A DNA stretch of 64,000 nt. Origin: Wolbachia endosymbiont of Armadillidium arcangelii (GTDB lineage: Bacteria > Pseudomonadota > Alphaproteobacteria > Rickettsiales > Anaplasmataceae). Shown here in pieces: positions 1-8,523 of this stretch. Location of the stretch: the NCBI RefSeq assembly GCF_040207875.1, contig NZ_CP157942.1, positions 930,001 through 994,000 of the forward strand. The letters run 5' to 3'. Numbering within the stretch: position 1 is the first letter of the stretch; each line of letters starts with the position of its first letter. A model generated the notes under the pieces. That model was not told the DNA's origin and did not search any database. It worked only from the letters and a program-made list of their open reading frames with translations. The position numbers were made by a program, and so were the translations under genes.

Positions 1-674
1 GGCCATATAACAACGTGTTTACCTTTAAGTGGAGTCCAATCTGTCTTCTCAATAGGTGCATTTGCTCCTGACATTGTTGTTGTAGCTACAATTCCTTGTT
101 CTATCAGCGCTTCTGCACATTTTTCTCCTTCAACCAGAATAACTTTATCAGACTTTAAGATTTCTGGAATGTTGTAGAGTGGCCTTATCTCTGGTGCTGC
201 AAACTTAGATTGTTTGACATCAAAAGGCTTGTATACTTTTTTCTTTCCAGGAGGATCAGAACGGTAAACTTTTACAATGACCTGGCCATTTTCATCATAA
301 TAATTCCAACTGTGGGTAATAAATTTCTCGAAGTCTTCATCAACATATTGTTTCTCTCTGTATTTTTTATTATTTCCGAGCCATTCACTTATTGAAGCTA
401 TTACCTCAGGAAACTCTGTCCTTGCATTCTTTCTATGCACAGCTGCCCAAAGGTCGATAATGTCACCACCTTCTCCAGTTGCAAAATCATTCCATAACCC
501 AGCTCTACTGCCACTTAATTCTACTACCAGACTTTTTCCTTTATTACCATGCACATCACCTACGTAAAACTTATCTCCACGGAAAGTTCCTCTTGGTAAA
601 AGGTAAAAAAGGCAAGATCTTATGTTAAGCAATAGTTCTGCTTTATCATTTAAAGATTTAGAATCGATATTCAT
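1..674 (-). CDS. Phage primase/Toprim-type protein, 3' end outside window
   Basis: The reverse strand is open from an ATG at 672-674 to the window edge, so only the N-terminal part is visible. The translation has a primase-like N-terminal region (around residues 15-75, with a GGDIIDLW segment) followed by a Toprim-like stretch with VEGEKCAE and a following WP-type strand. It is clearly paralogous to the first half of the gene at 3686-5218, which has VKGEKCAE and an IIWPDNNE motif at the same places. By family it should make primers for or help unwind phage DNA. It is transcribed divergently from the sigma-like gene at 891. The 216-bp gap between them must hold both promoters, though I see no consensus pair there. 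Confidence 0.75.
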   Translation of the reverse strand, partial: MNIDSKSLNDKAELLLNIRSCLFYLLPRGTFRGDKFYVGDVHGNKGKSLVVELSGSRAGLWNDFATGEGGDIIDLWAAVHRKNARTEFPEVIASISEWLGNNKKYREKQYVDEDFEKFITHSWNYYDENGQVIVKVYRSDPPGKKKVYKPFDVKQSKFAAPEIRPLYNIPEILKSDKVILVEGEKCAEALIEQGIVATTTMSGANAPIEKTDWTPLKGKHVVIW

Positions 675-860
675 AATAAAACCATAAACAACCTTACATA
701 AGAGTTATTCAAGTTTTGAAGGCTAATGTTTACATCAACATTATTTTAAATGCTACCGCAACTATTCTCAAAAAAAAGCAAGCGAATATCAATAGGTTAA
801 AATCGTATCGCAATTATTTAAATTTCTCCGAACCTGCAATTAACCGTCTATAAAGGTCAT

Positions 861-885
861 CCTTGATAGTTAATTATTCAAGGAG
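861..885 (+). promoter_or_regulatory. Hairpin overlapping the ribosome binding site of the sigma-like gene
   Basis: CCTTGA at 861-866 pairs perfectly with TCAAGG at 878-883 across an 11-base AT-rich loop. The 3' arm contains most of the AAGGAG Shine-Dalgarno sequence (880-885) for the ATG at 891. If the stem forms in the mRNA it would hide the ribosome binding site. A six-pair stem is weak, so a regulatory role is inference only. Confidence 0.3.
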
Positions 886-890
886 CTTTA

Positions 891-1406
891 ATGAAATCAA
901 AGAATTCTTACTCAGGAATTGATCCCATAATTGTCAAGTACGTTAGACATTACGCAAAATGTATAAAGAACTTAAAGTGTTTTGCGCATGACAGTCTTGA
1001 AGATATTGAGCAAGAACTTTTCTGTATGATTTGGCCTGCTATTGAGAAATATGACGAAAGTAGAAGCTCTTTTTCTACCTTTGTATGTCAACTTGTTAAG
1101 TGTAGAGCTATTAATTTAATCAATAAGCAACTCTGTAAAAAACGTGGTGGCAGACAAGGTATATTCTATGTTGATCCTGATGATCTACATGAAGTAGTTG
1201 ATGATAGATGTCGTTTTATCACTGAAATCACAACTCGTATTGATGTGAACGATGTTATCTCAACACTACCCCAAGAATGGCAAGTACTATGCAGACAACT
1301 GGAATTTTTCAGTGTTCCAGAAATAGCTGAAATAAATGGAATACCACGCACAACAGTTTATAACACTTTGCAACGAATAAGACGGCACATAAAAAATTTT
1401 TTTTAG
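891..1406 (+). CDS. Sigma-70-like (ECF-size) RNA polymerase sigma factor, phage-encoded
   Basis: This 171-residue protein has the size and layout of a group 4 sigma factor. The N-terminal half has a region 2-like helix (DSLEDIEQELFCMIWPAIEKY, with a following FSTFVCQLVKCRAINLI helix). The C-terminal 55 residues have a region 4-like helix-turn-helix (ISTLPQEWQVLCRQL, then VPEIAEINGIPRTTVYNTL). It would direct host RNA polymerase to phage promoters or act as a DNA-binding regulator. A good AAGGAG lies 5 bases before the ATG. It heads the rightward replication operon, with only 56 bases to the next gene, and may control it. An alternative is a plain HTH regulator lacking core-binding ability. 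Confidence 0.75.
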   Translation: MKSKNSYSGIDPIIVKYVRHYAKCIKNLKCFAHDSLEDIEQELFCMIWPAIEKYDESRSSFSTFVCQLVKCRAINLINKQLCKKRGGRQGIFYVDPDDLHEVVDDRCRFITEITTRIDVNDVISTLPQEWQVLCRQLEFFSVPEIAEINGIPRTTVYNTLQRIRRHIKNFF

Positions 1407-1462
1407 CAAATCAAACAACAAGTAACAGTTCTAGTATAACTCTTATAGGAGGGCCGCGATAT

Positions 1463-2275
1463 ATGACTTTAAAAATAATAAACAGCAAAGAAAGGGTAAA
1501 AATAGTAACAGGTGTAAAGGTAGTAATCTTTGGACCTTATGGAATCGGCAAAACCAGTCTGCTTAAAACTTTGAATGAACCAACACTTTGTCTTGATTTT
1601 GAAGCAGGACTTTTAGCTGTACAAGACTGGAAAGGGGATTCTATCAATATGCGCACTTGGAATGAGGCCAGAGATATTGCTTGTCTTATTGGTGGGCCAA
1701 ACCCTGCACTAAAATCTGATCAAGCATACAGCCAAAGACACCATGAACATGTATCTGGCAAGTATAAAGATCTTCTTTCTGAAGTTTCTAAATACCGATG
1801 CATCTTTGTAGATAGTATAACTGTTGCTTCACGTTTATGTCTATTATGGGCAAAAATGCAACCTGAAGCTTTTTCTGAAAGAAGTGGAAAGCAAGACATG
1901 AGAGCTGCTTACGGAATGCTTGCTCAAGAAATGATGGCTTGGCTCAATCAATTTCAACACATCAGAGATAAAGACATCATCATAGTTGGCACACTAGGTC
2001 AATATCTCGATGACTGTAATCGTTCAACATGGCTACCTCAATGTGAAGGTGCTAAAACTGCTAGTGAAATTCCTGGGATAGTTGATGAAGTAATTAGCAT
2101 GGTTGGAATCAAGAAAGATGATGGCACAGAGGTTCGCTCATTTGTCTGTCAGACTATTAACTCTTGGGGATATCCCGCTAAAGATCGCAGTGGCTGCCTG
2201 AATATGGTTGAAGAACCGCATTTAGGTAAATTACTTGCGAAAATTAAAGCCAAAACCTTGGCTTCTGTTGCCTAA
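1463..2275 (+). CDS. Phage AAA ATPase (AAA_24-type nucleotide-binding protein)
   Basis: The protein is 270 residues long. A Walker A motif GPYGIGKTS lies near residue 25 and a Walker B-like hydrophobic strand ending in CIFVDSIT lies near residue 115. A later IIIVGTLGQY strand fits the sensor position. This is the pattern of phage RecA-fold ATPases found with replication or recombination genes (AAA_24 group). It probably loads or remodels proteins on phage DNA; the exact role is unknown. AGGAGGG just upstream supports the ATG at 1463. It sits in the same operon as the RepA-type helicase that follows after 22 bases. Confidence 0.75.
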   Translation: MTLKIINSKERVKIVTGVKVVIFGPYGIGKTSLLKTLNEPTLCLDFEAGLLAVQDWKGDSINMRTWNEARDIACLIGGPNPALKSDQAYSQRHHEHVSGKYKDLLSEVSKYRCIFVDSITVASRLCLLWAKMQPEAFSERSGKQDMRAAYGMLAQEMMAWLNQFQHIRDKDIIIVGTLGQYLDDCNRSTWLPQCEGAKTASEIPGIVDEVISMVGIKKDDGTEVRSFVCQTINSWGYPAKDRSGCLNMVEEPHLGKLLAKIKAKTLASVA

Positions 2276-2297
2276 ATTTAATTTTAAAAGGAGTGAT

Positions 2298-3101
2298 ATG
2301 GAACAAAGCTTTTTCAATATCGGTCAAAAAATCCCCTTTTTCAGCGTAAAGGAGTATTTAAGTGATCAAACGCCAATACCAGAGGACATAATTTCCCCTA
2401 GAATTCTAACTAAAAGAGGTTTGTTGGTACTGGGTGGCCCACCTAAAATCGGCAAAAGTGACTTTTTGATCTCTTGGCTTGTCCACATGGCTGCTGGAGT
2501 TTCGTTTCTTGGCATGACGCCGAGTAGACCTTTGAAGATCTTCTACATGCAAACTGAAATTGAATATGAATATATGAAAGAACGGTTGCAACAACTTCAA
2601 CTTGATAACGAACTTTTGAATGTAGCTGCTAACAACTTAATCATTACGCCAAAAGTGCATTTATCATTTAATCATGATGAAATAAGTGAAATCAAGGAAA
2701 TCGTGAAAGAACGCTTTAAACCTGATGTTTTGGCCATAGATCCATTGCGTAACATCTTTAGCAGTGAGTATGGAAATGAAAATGATAACAGTGCTATGCT
2801 GTTTTTTCTGCAAAAGACTCTTGAAAAGCTACGCAGTGCTGTCAATCCAGATGCTTGCATTGTACTCACTCATCATACAAAAAAATTATCAAAAAAGATG
2901 CTGGAAGAAGATCCATTTCAGGGTTTAAGCGGAGCTGGTTCTTTGAGGGGATTTTATAGTACTGGCATGGTGATGTTTTCTCAAGATGATGAAAGTACTG
3001 TACGTCAGATAGTATTTGAACTGCGTAATGGTGAACGTGTGGCAAGTAAGCTTGTTGATAAGATAAATGGTCATTGGCAGCTTGTAGACCAATGGAGTTG
3101 A
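2298..3101 (+). CDS. RepA-like hexameric helicase (AAA_25)
   Basis: An in-frame ATG exists at 2235, but the ATG at 2298 follows AAAGGAG with good spacing and does not overlap the preceding gene, so I take 2298 (267 residues). Walker A is GGPPKIGKSD. A Walker B-like strand ends in VLAIDPLRN, and the LTHHTKK segment matches the sensor region of RepA/DnaB-type ATPases. The family unwinds DNA at replication origins. It is a close paralogue of the C-terminal half of the gene at 3686-5218, so the operon carries two copies of this domain. Confidence 0.8.
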   Translation: MEQSFFNIGQKIPFFSVKEYLSDQTPIPEDIISPRILTKRGLLVLGGPPKIGKSDFLISWLVHMAAGVSFLGMTPSRPLKIFYMQTEIEYEYMKERLQQLQLDNELLNVAANNLIITPKVHLSFNHDEISEIKEIVKERFKPDVLAIDPLRNIFSSEYGNENDNSAMLFFLQKTLEKLRSAVNPDACIVLTHHTKKLSKKMLEEDPFQGLSGAGSLRGFYSTGMVMFSQDDESTVRQIVFELRNGERVASKLVDKINGHWQLVDQWS

Positions 3102-3133
3102 TTCTTTTTTTTACTTAATTTATAGGGAACAAT

Positions 3134-3649
3134 ATGCTAACAGATTTTTTAACTGATTTTAATACTGCGAAACCAAGGAGTAGCTTAATACCAGCGGGTA
3201 CCATAGCAAAAGTATTGGTTAAAATTTGTCCTGGAGGTCATGAACCAAATGGCTTACTCACGAAAAGTAAAAATACTGGCAGCATTTACTTAAATCTCGA
3301 ATTTACTGTAGTAGAAGGACCATACTCAAAACGTAAGATCTATCAAATTTTTGGTATTCAAGGTAGTAAATTAAACGAAAACGGAGAAGATATTTGGGGA
3401 GAAATGGGTCGTTCGATGATCAGGAGTATTTTGGAGTCAGCTCGCAATATCTATCCTCATGATGATCGAGAAGAAGCAAATCTTGCCCGTAAAATTAAAT
3501 CCATTTCAGAACTAAATGGCCTGGAATGTTTAGTTAAGATTGGTACGGAAACTAGTGGATATGGTGAAAAAAATAAGATCATCTCAGTGATTACTCCAGA
3601 ATATGGTAGTTACGCGAGTTTTATGAAGGCAACAGTTAATTGGAATTAA
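3134..3649 (+). CDS. Conserved phage protein, possible ssDNA-binding protein
   Basis: This 171-residue protein lies between two helicase/primase genes. The core is a run of beta-strand-like sequence (TIAKVLVKICPGG, SIYLNLEFTVVEG) ending in a conserved KIGTETSGYGEKNKI stretch. It resembles the DUF669-type small proteins that accompany phage AAA ATPases and bind single-stranded DNA. I base the function on that resemblance and on position, not on a diagnostic motif. Translation starts at the ATG at 3134, a few bases after TAGGGA. Confidence 0.55.
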   Translation: MLTDFLTDFNTAKPRSSLIPAGTIAKVLVKICPGGHEPNGLLTKSKNTGSIYLNLEFTVVEGPYSKRKIYQIFGIQGSKLNENGEDIWGEMGRSMIRSILESARNIYPHDDREEANLARKIKSISELNGLECLVKIGTETSGYGEKNKIISVITPEYGSYASFMKATVNWN

Positions 3650-3685
3650 AAAATTTAAAAGTAAAAAAATAAATATGGGGGATAT

Positions 3686-5218
3686 ATGGATTTTTGGAGT
3701 ATTACAGAAAACTTTTTGTGGAAAGATTCTGAAGATGTTTTAGGAATTAGATCACTGCTACTTCATAATATTAAAGCATGCATTTCTCATCTTTTTCCTA
3801 ATGGAAGATTCTATAAAAAGAAGTTTTGTATTGCTGATCTACAAAAGGACCAAATCGTAGTCGACATGAAGGCAGGAAATTGGTCTAGCCTAGTTACCGG
3901 TAAAAGTGGAGATATCATCAGTCTTTGGGCATTTGTTACTGGTAAAACTAAACTTTTTGACGTTATTGGCTTAATATCAAAATGGCTCAATGCTGAAAGA
4001 TTCATTTACCGTGATGAAAACGGCAAAGACATTATTTATGTCTATCTTTATAATGATAACAGTTATTATGCTTGGAATACTAAAACGCGCAGTAGTGATT
4101 CAAGGCCTCTTTTCAACATTCCTGAAATCATAAAATCAGACAGAGTAGTAATAGTAAAAGGCGAAAAATGTGCTGAAAAATTAACAAATCATGGTATCAC
4201 AGCAACAACAGTAATGTTTGACTCAATTGATCAGACAGACTTTTCACCTCTCAATGGAAAGCAGATCATCATTTGGCCAGACAATAATGAAGTAGGTAAG
4301 CAGTATGCTGAAAAAATAGCTAATAAGCTGAGTAATCTAAAGTACTCTATTTTCAACATTCCAGAAGGTAAAAAGAGTGGATGGAGTGCTCTTGATGCTA
4401 TTGCAGAAGAAATAGATATAAACCGGCTGTTAATATCAGCCAATCCAGTAGTTAAAGAAAACATCTCAGCTTTTTCTGTAAAGCAGTATTTAAACGATAA
4501 GTCACCAATACCAAAAGATATAATTTCCCCAAGAATCTTAATACCAGGTGGATTATTAGTATTTGGTGGTACTCCTAAAGTGGGAAAAACTGATTTTTTG
4601 ATTTCTTGGCTCGCTAATATGTCAGCAGGTGTTCCATTTTTTGATATGGTACCAGTAAAACCTCTAAAAATCTTTTATCTACAAACTGATGTTGGCTATC
4701 ACTATATGCGTGAGAGACTACAACAACTTAAGATTGACAGCAAACTTTTGGACTTAGTTGCCAATAACTTTGCTATTACATCTGATACTAATTTACTACT
4801 TGACGAGAGTAAAGTTTATAATACCGTAAAACAATTTTTCAACCCAGCAGAGGTAGATGTTATCGTTATTGACTCTTTACGCAATGTCTTTAACTATAGA
4901 AATGAAAATGACAACAATGTTATGTATTCCTTTTTGCAGGAAAAAGTCGAAAAGTTACGTTCTACAATTAATCCAAGTGCAGGAGTTATCTTAACTCACA
5001 ATGTTAATAAAAAGCTTCCTAAGGAAAATCCTTTTCAAAGTTTAAGTGGTGCAAGCAGTTTAAGAAATGTTTATACTTCTGGTATGCTCATGTTAAAACC
5101 AATCGAAGAGGAAAATATTCGCCAGTTGATGTTTGAGTCAAAAAATGGTCAGTCCTTGCCAACAAAGTTTATCAGTAAGGTTAATGGCAGTTGGTATTCA
5201 CAAGTTTGCGGTATTTAG
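3686..5218 (+). CDS. Phage primase-helicase fusion (Toprim plus RepA/AAA_25)
   Basis: The 510 residues split into two parts. Residues 1 to about 255 form a primase-like region with a GDIISLWAF segment, a Toprim VKGEKCAE motif and IIWPDNNEVGK, the acidic D..N/D element. Residues about 262-510 form a RepA-type ATPase with Walker A GGTPKVGKTD and Walker B VIVIDSLRN. Such fusions prime and unwind at phage forks. The first half is paralogous to the gene cut by the left edge (1-674) and the second half to 2298-3101. One or other duplicate may be redundant. A GGGGG ribosome binding site precedes the ATG. It is the last gene of the rightward replication operon. Confidence 0.75.
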   Translation: MDFWSITENFLWKDSEDVLGIRSLLLHNIKACISHLFPNGRFYKKKFCIADLQKDQIVVDMKAGNWSSLVTGKSGDIISLWAFVTGKTKLFDVIGLISKWLNAERFIYRDENGKDIIYVYLYNDNSYYAWNTKTRSSDSRPLFNIPEIIKSDRVVIVKGEKCAEKLTNHGITATTVMFDSIDQTDFSPLNGKQIIIWPDNNEVGKQYAEKIANKLSNLKYSIFNIPEGKKSGWSALDAIAEEIDINRLLISANPVVKENISAFSVKQYLNDKSPIPKDIISPRILIPGGLLVFGGTPKVGKTDFLISWLANMSAGVPFFDMVPVKPLKIFYLQTDVGYHYMRERLQQLKIDSKLLDLVANNFAITSDTNLLLDESKVYNTVKQFFNPAEVDVIVIDSLRNVFNYRNENDNNVMYSFLQEKVEKLRSTINPSAGVILTHNVNKKLPKENPFQSLSGASSLRNVYTSGMLMLKPIEEENIRQLMFESKNGQSLPTKFISKVNGSWYSQVCGI

Positions 5219-5357
5219 TATGCAAAAGAATAGGGTTTCAAAAAGCTTTGTCGTTGTAGGAAGGCTAAAGCTCATAGAGAATAAAAATATGCCATCAAAT
5301 CTGAAGTAGCTGTGGAAATAAAATTATAAAAGGAAATACAAGAGGTGAAGCAGAAAT

Positions 5358-6467
5358 TTACCTTTTTAACATAAGAGTAAAGGGATTAAGACGATAACCG
5401 TGTTCTTTACAAGTTAATTCTGGCCAACCAATGGTTTGAATAACATCATCACGTTTAATGCTTAATCCCAATTGATTGGCTAGTTTTTCTTTTATCGTTC
5501 TTTGCATTTTATTCAGAGGATATCTTATTTGTTGTTCTAAATCTGTGATTTCTGAATGAAAAGTTAAACGGTCTGCTATTTTTTCAATGCTAAGGGGTAT
5601 ATGTTTCTCTAACGGTACATCATTTTCAAAATCATTAAGGAATTGTTTGAATAAAACGCGAAAAATACTAACACACAACGTAGCTCGTTTATTTACTACT
5701 TCGATGTCATTGACGTAAACCACACCATGCGAAAACTTTAGTTGTAGAACCTTTTTTGGTAATTTAGGTTTAACTTCCTTTAGTGAAATAATGGGAAAGA
5801 TTTGCGTAGAAACATTAGCAATTAACTCTGGTATAGCTGCTTCAAGAATTATTTCATGTAAACTCTTATTCTCACAAAAAAGATCAGACATTTTTACGAT
5901 AGGCAAAACAAGTGGCAAGTTTGGTACATTTTCTCTTACGGTAATAAGGGTAGTGGGCTGAATTCTAAGTTTATCTATGGTGAAATGTACTGCATCAGTG
6001 CAAAGGTCGAGAATAATTAGGCTTACGATGCTACCTTGGCTACTTACGTGGTAAACTCCTTCTGTTGCTTTTTGCCAGATGAACTTTGAGTTGTTCAATA
6101 GACTCTCAAACCAATGTGCAATTTTTTCTAGGTTAAGATTGGTTGATAGTAGGTGAAATCGTTGCTTTTGATGAGTATTGGGTAAAATATAGCGACAACA
6201 ATCTTCACAAAGCATGTCATCACACTCTTCATCAAAATCTCGACTAATAGGAATTTCATTATTACAATCTGGGTAAAATACGTGAGGCCAATCTAGATGA
6301 TCTTCTTCACGAGAGCAAATAACAAAATCAACTTCTTTTAATTTAATAAAACCAAGGCCAGACAACCACAATGCAGTTTCTAAATAAGCTTTACTAGGAT
6401 CAATCCAGGAGTCATGAGATCTCAGAATATCTGCAACAGCTTGCTTTTGGGAGAATTGTAAGTCCAT
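5358..6467 (-). CDS. Unrecognised protein with Cys-cluster and C-terminal winged-helix-like region
   Basis: I do not recognise this 369-residue protein. Around residues 50-95 there is a cysteine-rich patch (YPDCNNE, then ECDDMLCEDCC) that could bind zinc. The last 110 residues are helical and basic and end in a DVIQTIGW...GYRLNP segment, which looks like the winged part of an OmpR/PhoB-type DNA-binding fold. It is the downstream member of a two-gene leftward unit: its start overlaps the end of the next gene by 56 bases, implying translational coupling. Both genes oppose the flanking rightward phage operons, which is typical of cargo. Function unknown; a regulator or sensor half of a defence or addiction cassette is a guess. 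Confidence 0.7.
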   Translation of the reverse strand: MDLQFSQKQAVADILRSHDSWIDPSKAYLETALWLSGLGFIKLKEVDFVICSREEDHLDWPHVFYPDCNNEIPISRDFDEECDDMLCEDCCRYILPNTHQKQRFHLLSTNLNLEKIAHWFESLLNNSKFIWQKATEGVYHVSSQGSIVSLIILDLCTDAVHFTIDKLRIQPTTLITVRENVPNLPLVLPIVKMSDLFCENKSLHEIILEAAIPELIANVSTQIFPIISLKEVKPKLPKKVLQLKFSHGVVYVNDIEVVNKRATLCVSIFRVLFKQFLNDFENDVPLEKHIPLSIEKIADRLTFHSEITDLEQQIRYPLNKMQRTIKEKLANQLGLSIKRDDVIQTIGWPELTCKEHGYRLNPFTLMLKR

Positions 6468-7662
6468 AGGTCTCTTTCATTAATGATTTAAAATCTTCTC
6501 GCTCGTTTTTATTGAGTATGTGCTCTGAGTAATAAATAGTAGTATAATGTTGATTCCTTTTAAAGAACAGAGTCACTTTCTTCTCTTGAAATACAATACG
6601 AATAGATTCAACAAGTGAATTATCTTGCTCGATTGTTAGTTTTAGCATTTGTAATTCCCGAGCAATTGAGTTAACTGGATTGGTGACTACAACTAAGTAC
6701 GTGTCTTTCTTGAGCTGAGTCGAACGAAACTTTACCTCAAATAGACAAATATTAGGATCAGTACCTTCTATGGAAGATTTCAAGAATGTTGCAACAAGAA
6801 GTGTACAATTCTGGTCTTGCATGTCGATAAATAAGCATTCACATTCAAAATAATTACTTACGATACTATTTGCTATTTTTAGGCTTTCATTAAAATTCTT
6901 AGCACACAGGTTTACTTGATTACCGTGCAATGAAAAATCCAGAATAATCCAACTTGGTCTATATCCATGGATAATACGATTTGAATTAAAAAGTAAGTCC
7001 TTATCGCTAGCTCGACGTATAAACACATATATACGATTTTGATGATAGAAAAAACCTTGTAGTTGAGTTTCAAAGCCATCATCTTTTTCAGCATCGTATT
7101 CTTTTAGTAATCGGTAAGTAACTTCTTTTGATATAAAGTTTTTAAATGGAGTTTTCATCTGCCTTGGAGAGTTCTGTAAAGCAAAAGATGAAAATCCTCT
7201 CTTTTGTACTTTATCAAAATGGTAAACACATTTGATTAATTCTGGGTCACTATGGAATAAAACAAAAATTAAGGATTTTTTATCATGTTTGTTATTTTTA
7301 CATAGAAAGTTTGTGATCAACTCTTCAGTCAAAACAGACCTTGCTACTTCAACAACAGCAGACTCAAGTTTAGAATGGTTGAAGTGGCTAAGTAGATAAT
7401 AGCTGAACAAAGAGTCTGAGCAACCTATAAGAATTTTGCGTTGTTCTTGAACTGAAATATCGTCATGTTTCTGAAATTCAAATAATTGGCCATTTTGCTT
7501 ATGTGTAAAGGAATACTGAAAAATAACATTTAGTTGTCTACCTGAAAGAGAATTAAGCCAATTTTTACGTATTTCTTCATCTTGAAAGCTAGGCAGCCAA
7601 TGATCTACTGGCATTTCCAAACTACTCTCCCAGAATTCTCTACTAGGATAAAGATTAACCAT
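6412..7662 (-). CDS. Unrecognised 416-residue protein, partner of 5358-6467
   Basis: No family motif is evident to me. The protein is soluble-looking, with no signal peptide or membrane segment. It alternates helical sequence in the first 150 residues with beta-rich sequence in the remainder, for example FFYHQNRIYVFIRR and SWIILDF. It lies 171 bases from the divergent tail gene at 7834. An AT-rich TATAATATAATA patch just upstream (7669-7682) could serve as the promoter. The long overlap with the following gene suggests that the two proteins act together. The pair sits between replication and tail modules, a usual place for accessory cargo. Confidence 0.7.
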   Translation of the reverse strand: MVNLYPSREFWESSLEMPVDHWLPSFQDEEIRKNWLNSLSGRQLNVIFQYSFTHKQNGQLFEFQKHDDISVQEQRKILIGCSDSLFSYYLLSHFNHSKLESAVVEVARSVLTEELITNFLCKNNKHDKKSLIFVLFHSDPELIKCVYHFDKVQKRGFSSFALQNSPRQMKTPFKNFISKEVTYRLLKEYDAEKDDGFETQLQGFFYHQNRIYVFIRRASDKDLLFNSNRIIHGYRPSWIILDFSLHGNQVNLCAKNFNESLKIANSIVSNYFECECLFIDMQDQNCTLLVATFLKSSIEGTDPNICLFEVKFRSTQLKKDTYLVVVTNPVNSIARELQMLKLTIEQDNSLVESIRIVFQEKKVTLFFKRNQHYTTIYYSEHILNKNEREDFKSLMKETYGLTILPKASCCRYSEIS

Positions 7663-7833
7663 ATATTATGTATAATATAATACGCTACATTTAACATAAT
7701 TCAAAAACTAGTCAACGGTAAAAATTATAACAAAGATTTAAGAAAACAAATCGATAAAAATATTTTTCTTTCACTTAAACATACAACAATGAAAAATGTA
7801 TATATTAAGTAATAGGTCTGCGTAAAAAGGGAA

Positions 7834-8517
7834 ATGTCAATACTCACAGAGTCAGGAAGAGCAGCAATAGCAGCAAGCATAAAAGAGCAACCAATACATC
7901 TTGCTTGGGGCAGTGGTGATGCCAATTGGGAAAGTAGTCATCAAGTCGAAAAAGTTTTTGTTGAGGATGAAATAGCCCTAGATCACCATCCCATTAAAGA
8001 CGTAAAAGTTTTTATCGGACAAACAACTTATCAGCCAAGTGTTGACTATACAGTTGATAGTAGTACTGGTCTAATAAAACGTACGGAAAATAGCTCTATT
8101 CCAGTAAGTGATAAAGTTACTGTAGAGTATACTGAAAGCACACCACCTGAACCTATAAATTCTATAAAGCTCTTGAATGAACTTGGCAGACGTACTGCGG
8201 ATGAAGTGCTATTCTGCACAGGTGATGAAAATGGCGAACTTATAACTCCTTCTGGAAGGTTTAGGCCCTTAAATGTACCAACTAATAACTTGTACCTTAA
8301 ATTCACTTTCGATTTCACGGACGCAGCAAATCAAGTGATACGGGAATTAGGGGTTATGGTTGGTACTAAAGTAAAAGAAGAATTACCTATAGGACAGAGA
8401 TATTTTGAACCACAAGATATAGAAGATCCGGGAATTTTGTTAGTTTTAGAGCATACCGTACCACTTATCAGAACTGCTGCAACCCGGGAAACTTTTTCGT
8501 TTGTTGTAACCTTTTAG
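7834..8517 (+). CDS. Phage WO tail fibre/baseplate-associated protein
   Basis: This 227-residue protein starts MSILTESGRAAIAASI, a beginning typical of phage tail-fibre N-terminal modules. Its middle is beta-rich with a VDYTVDSSTG element. It is the first gene of a long rightward tail operon and is followed after 6 bases by the DUF4815 gene. It probably forms part of the tail spike or fibre attachment. AAGGGA six bases before the ATG supports the start. Family assignment rests mainly on position and composition. Confidence 0.65.
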   Translation: MSILTESGRAAIAASIKEQPIHLAWGSGDANWESSHQVEKVFVEDEIALDHHPIKDVKVFIGQTTYQPSVDYTVDSSTGLIKRTENSSIPVSDKVTVEYTESTPPEPINSIKLLNELGRRTADEVLFCTGDENGELITPSGRFRPLNVPTNNLYLKFTFDFTDAANQVIRELGVMVGTKVKEELPIGQRYFEPQDIEDPGILLVLEHTVPLIRTAATRETFSFVVTF

Positions 8518-8523
8518 AATAAA

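Noticed and set aside
210..395. 61-residue plus-strand open frame
   Set aside because: It is antisense to the primase-type gene, hydrophobic by frame chance only, with no ribosome site.
2235..2297. Upstream start for the RepA-like gene
   Set aside because: It would overlap the previous gene by 41 bases. The ATG at 2298 has a clear AAAGGAG and the added residues match nothing.
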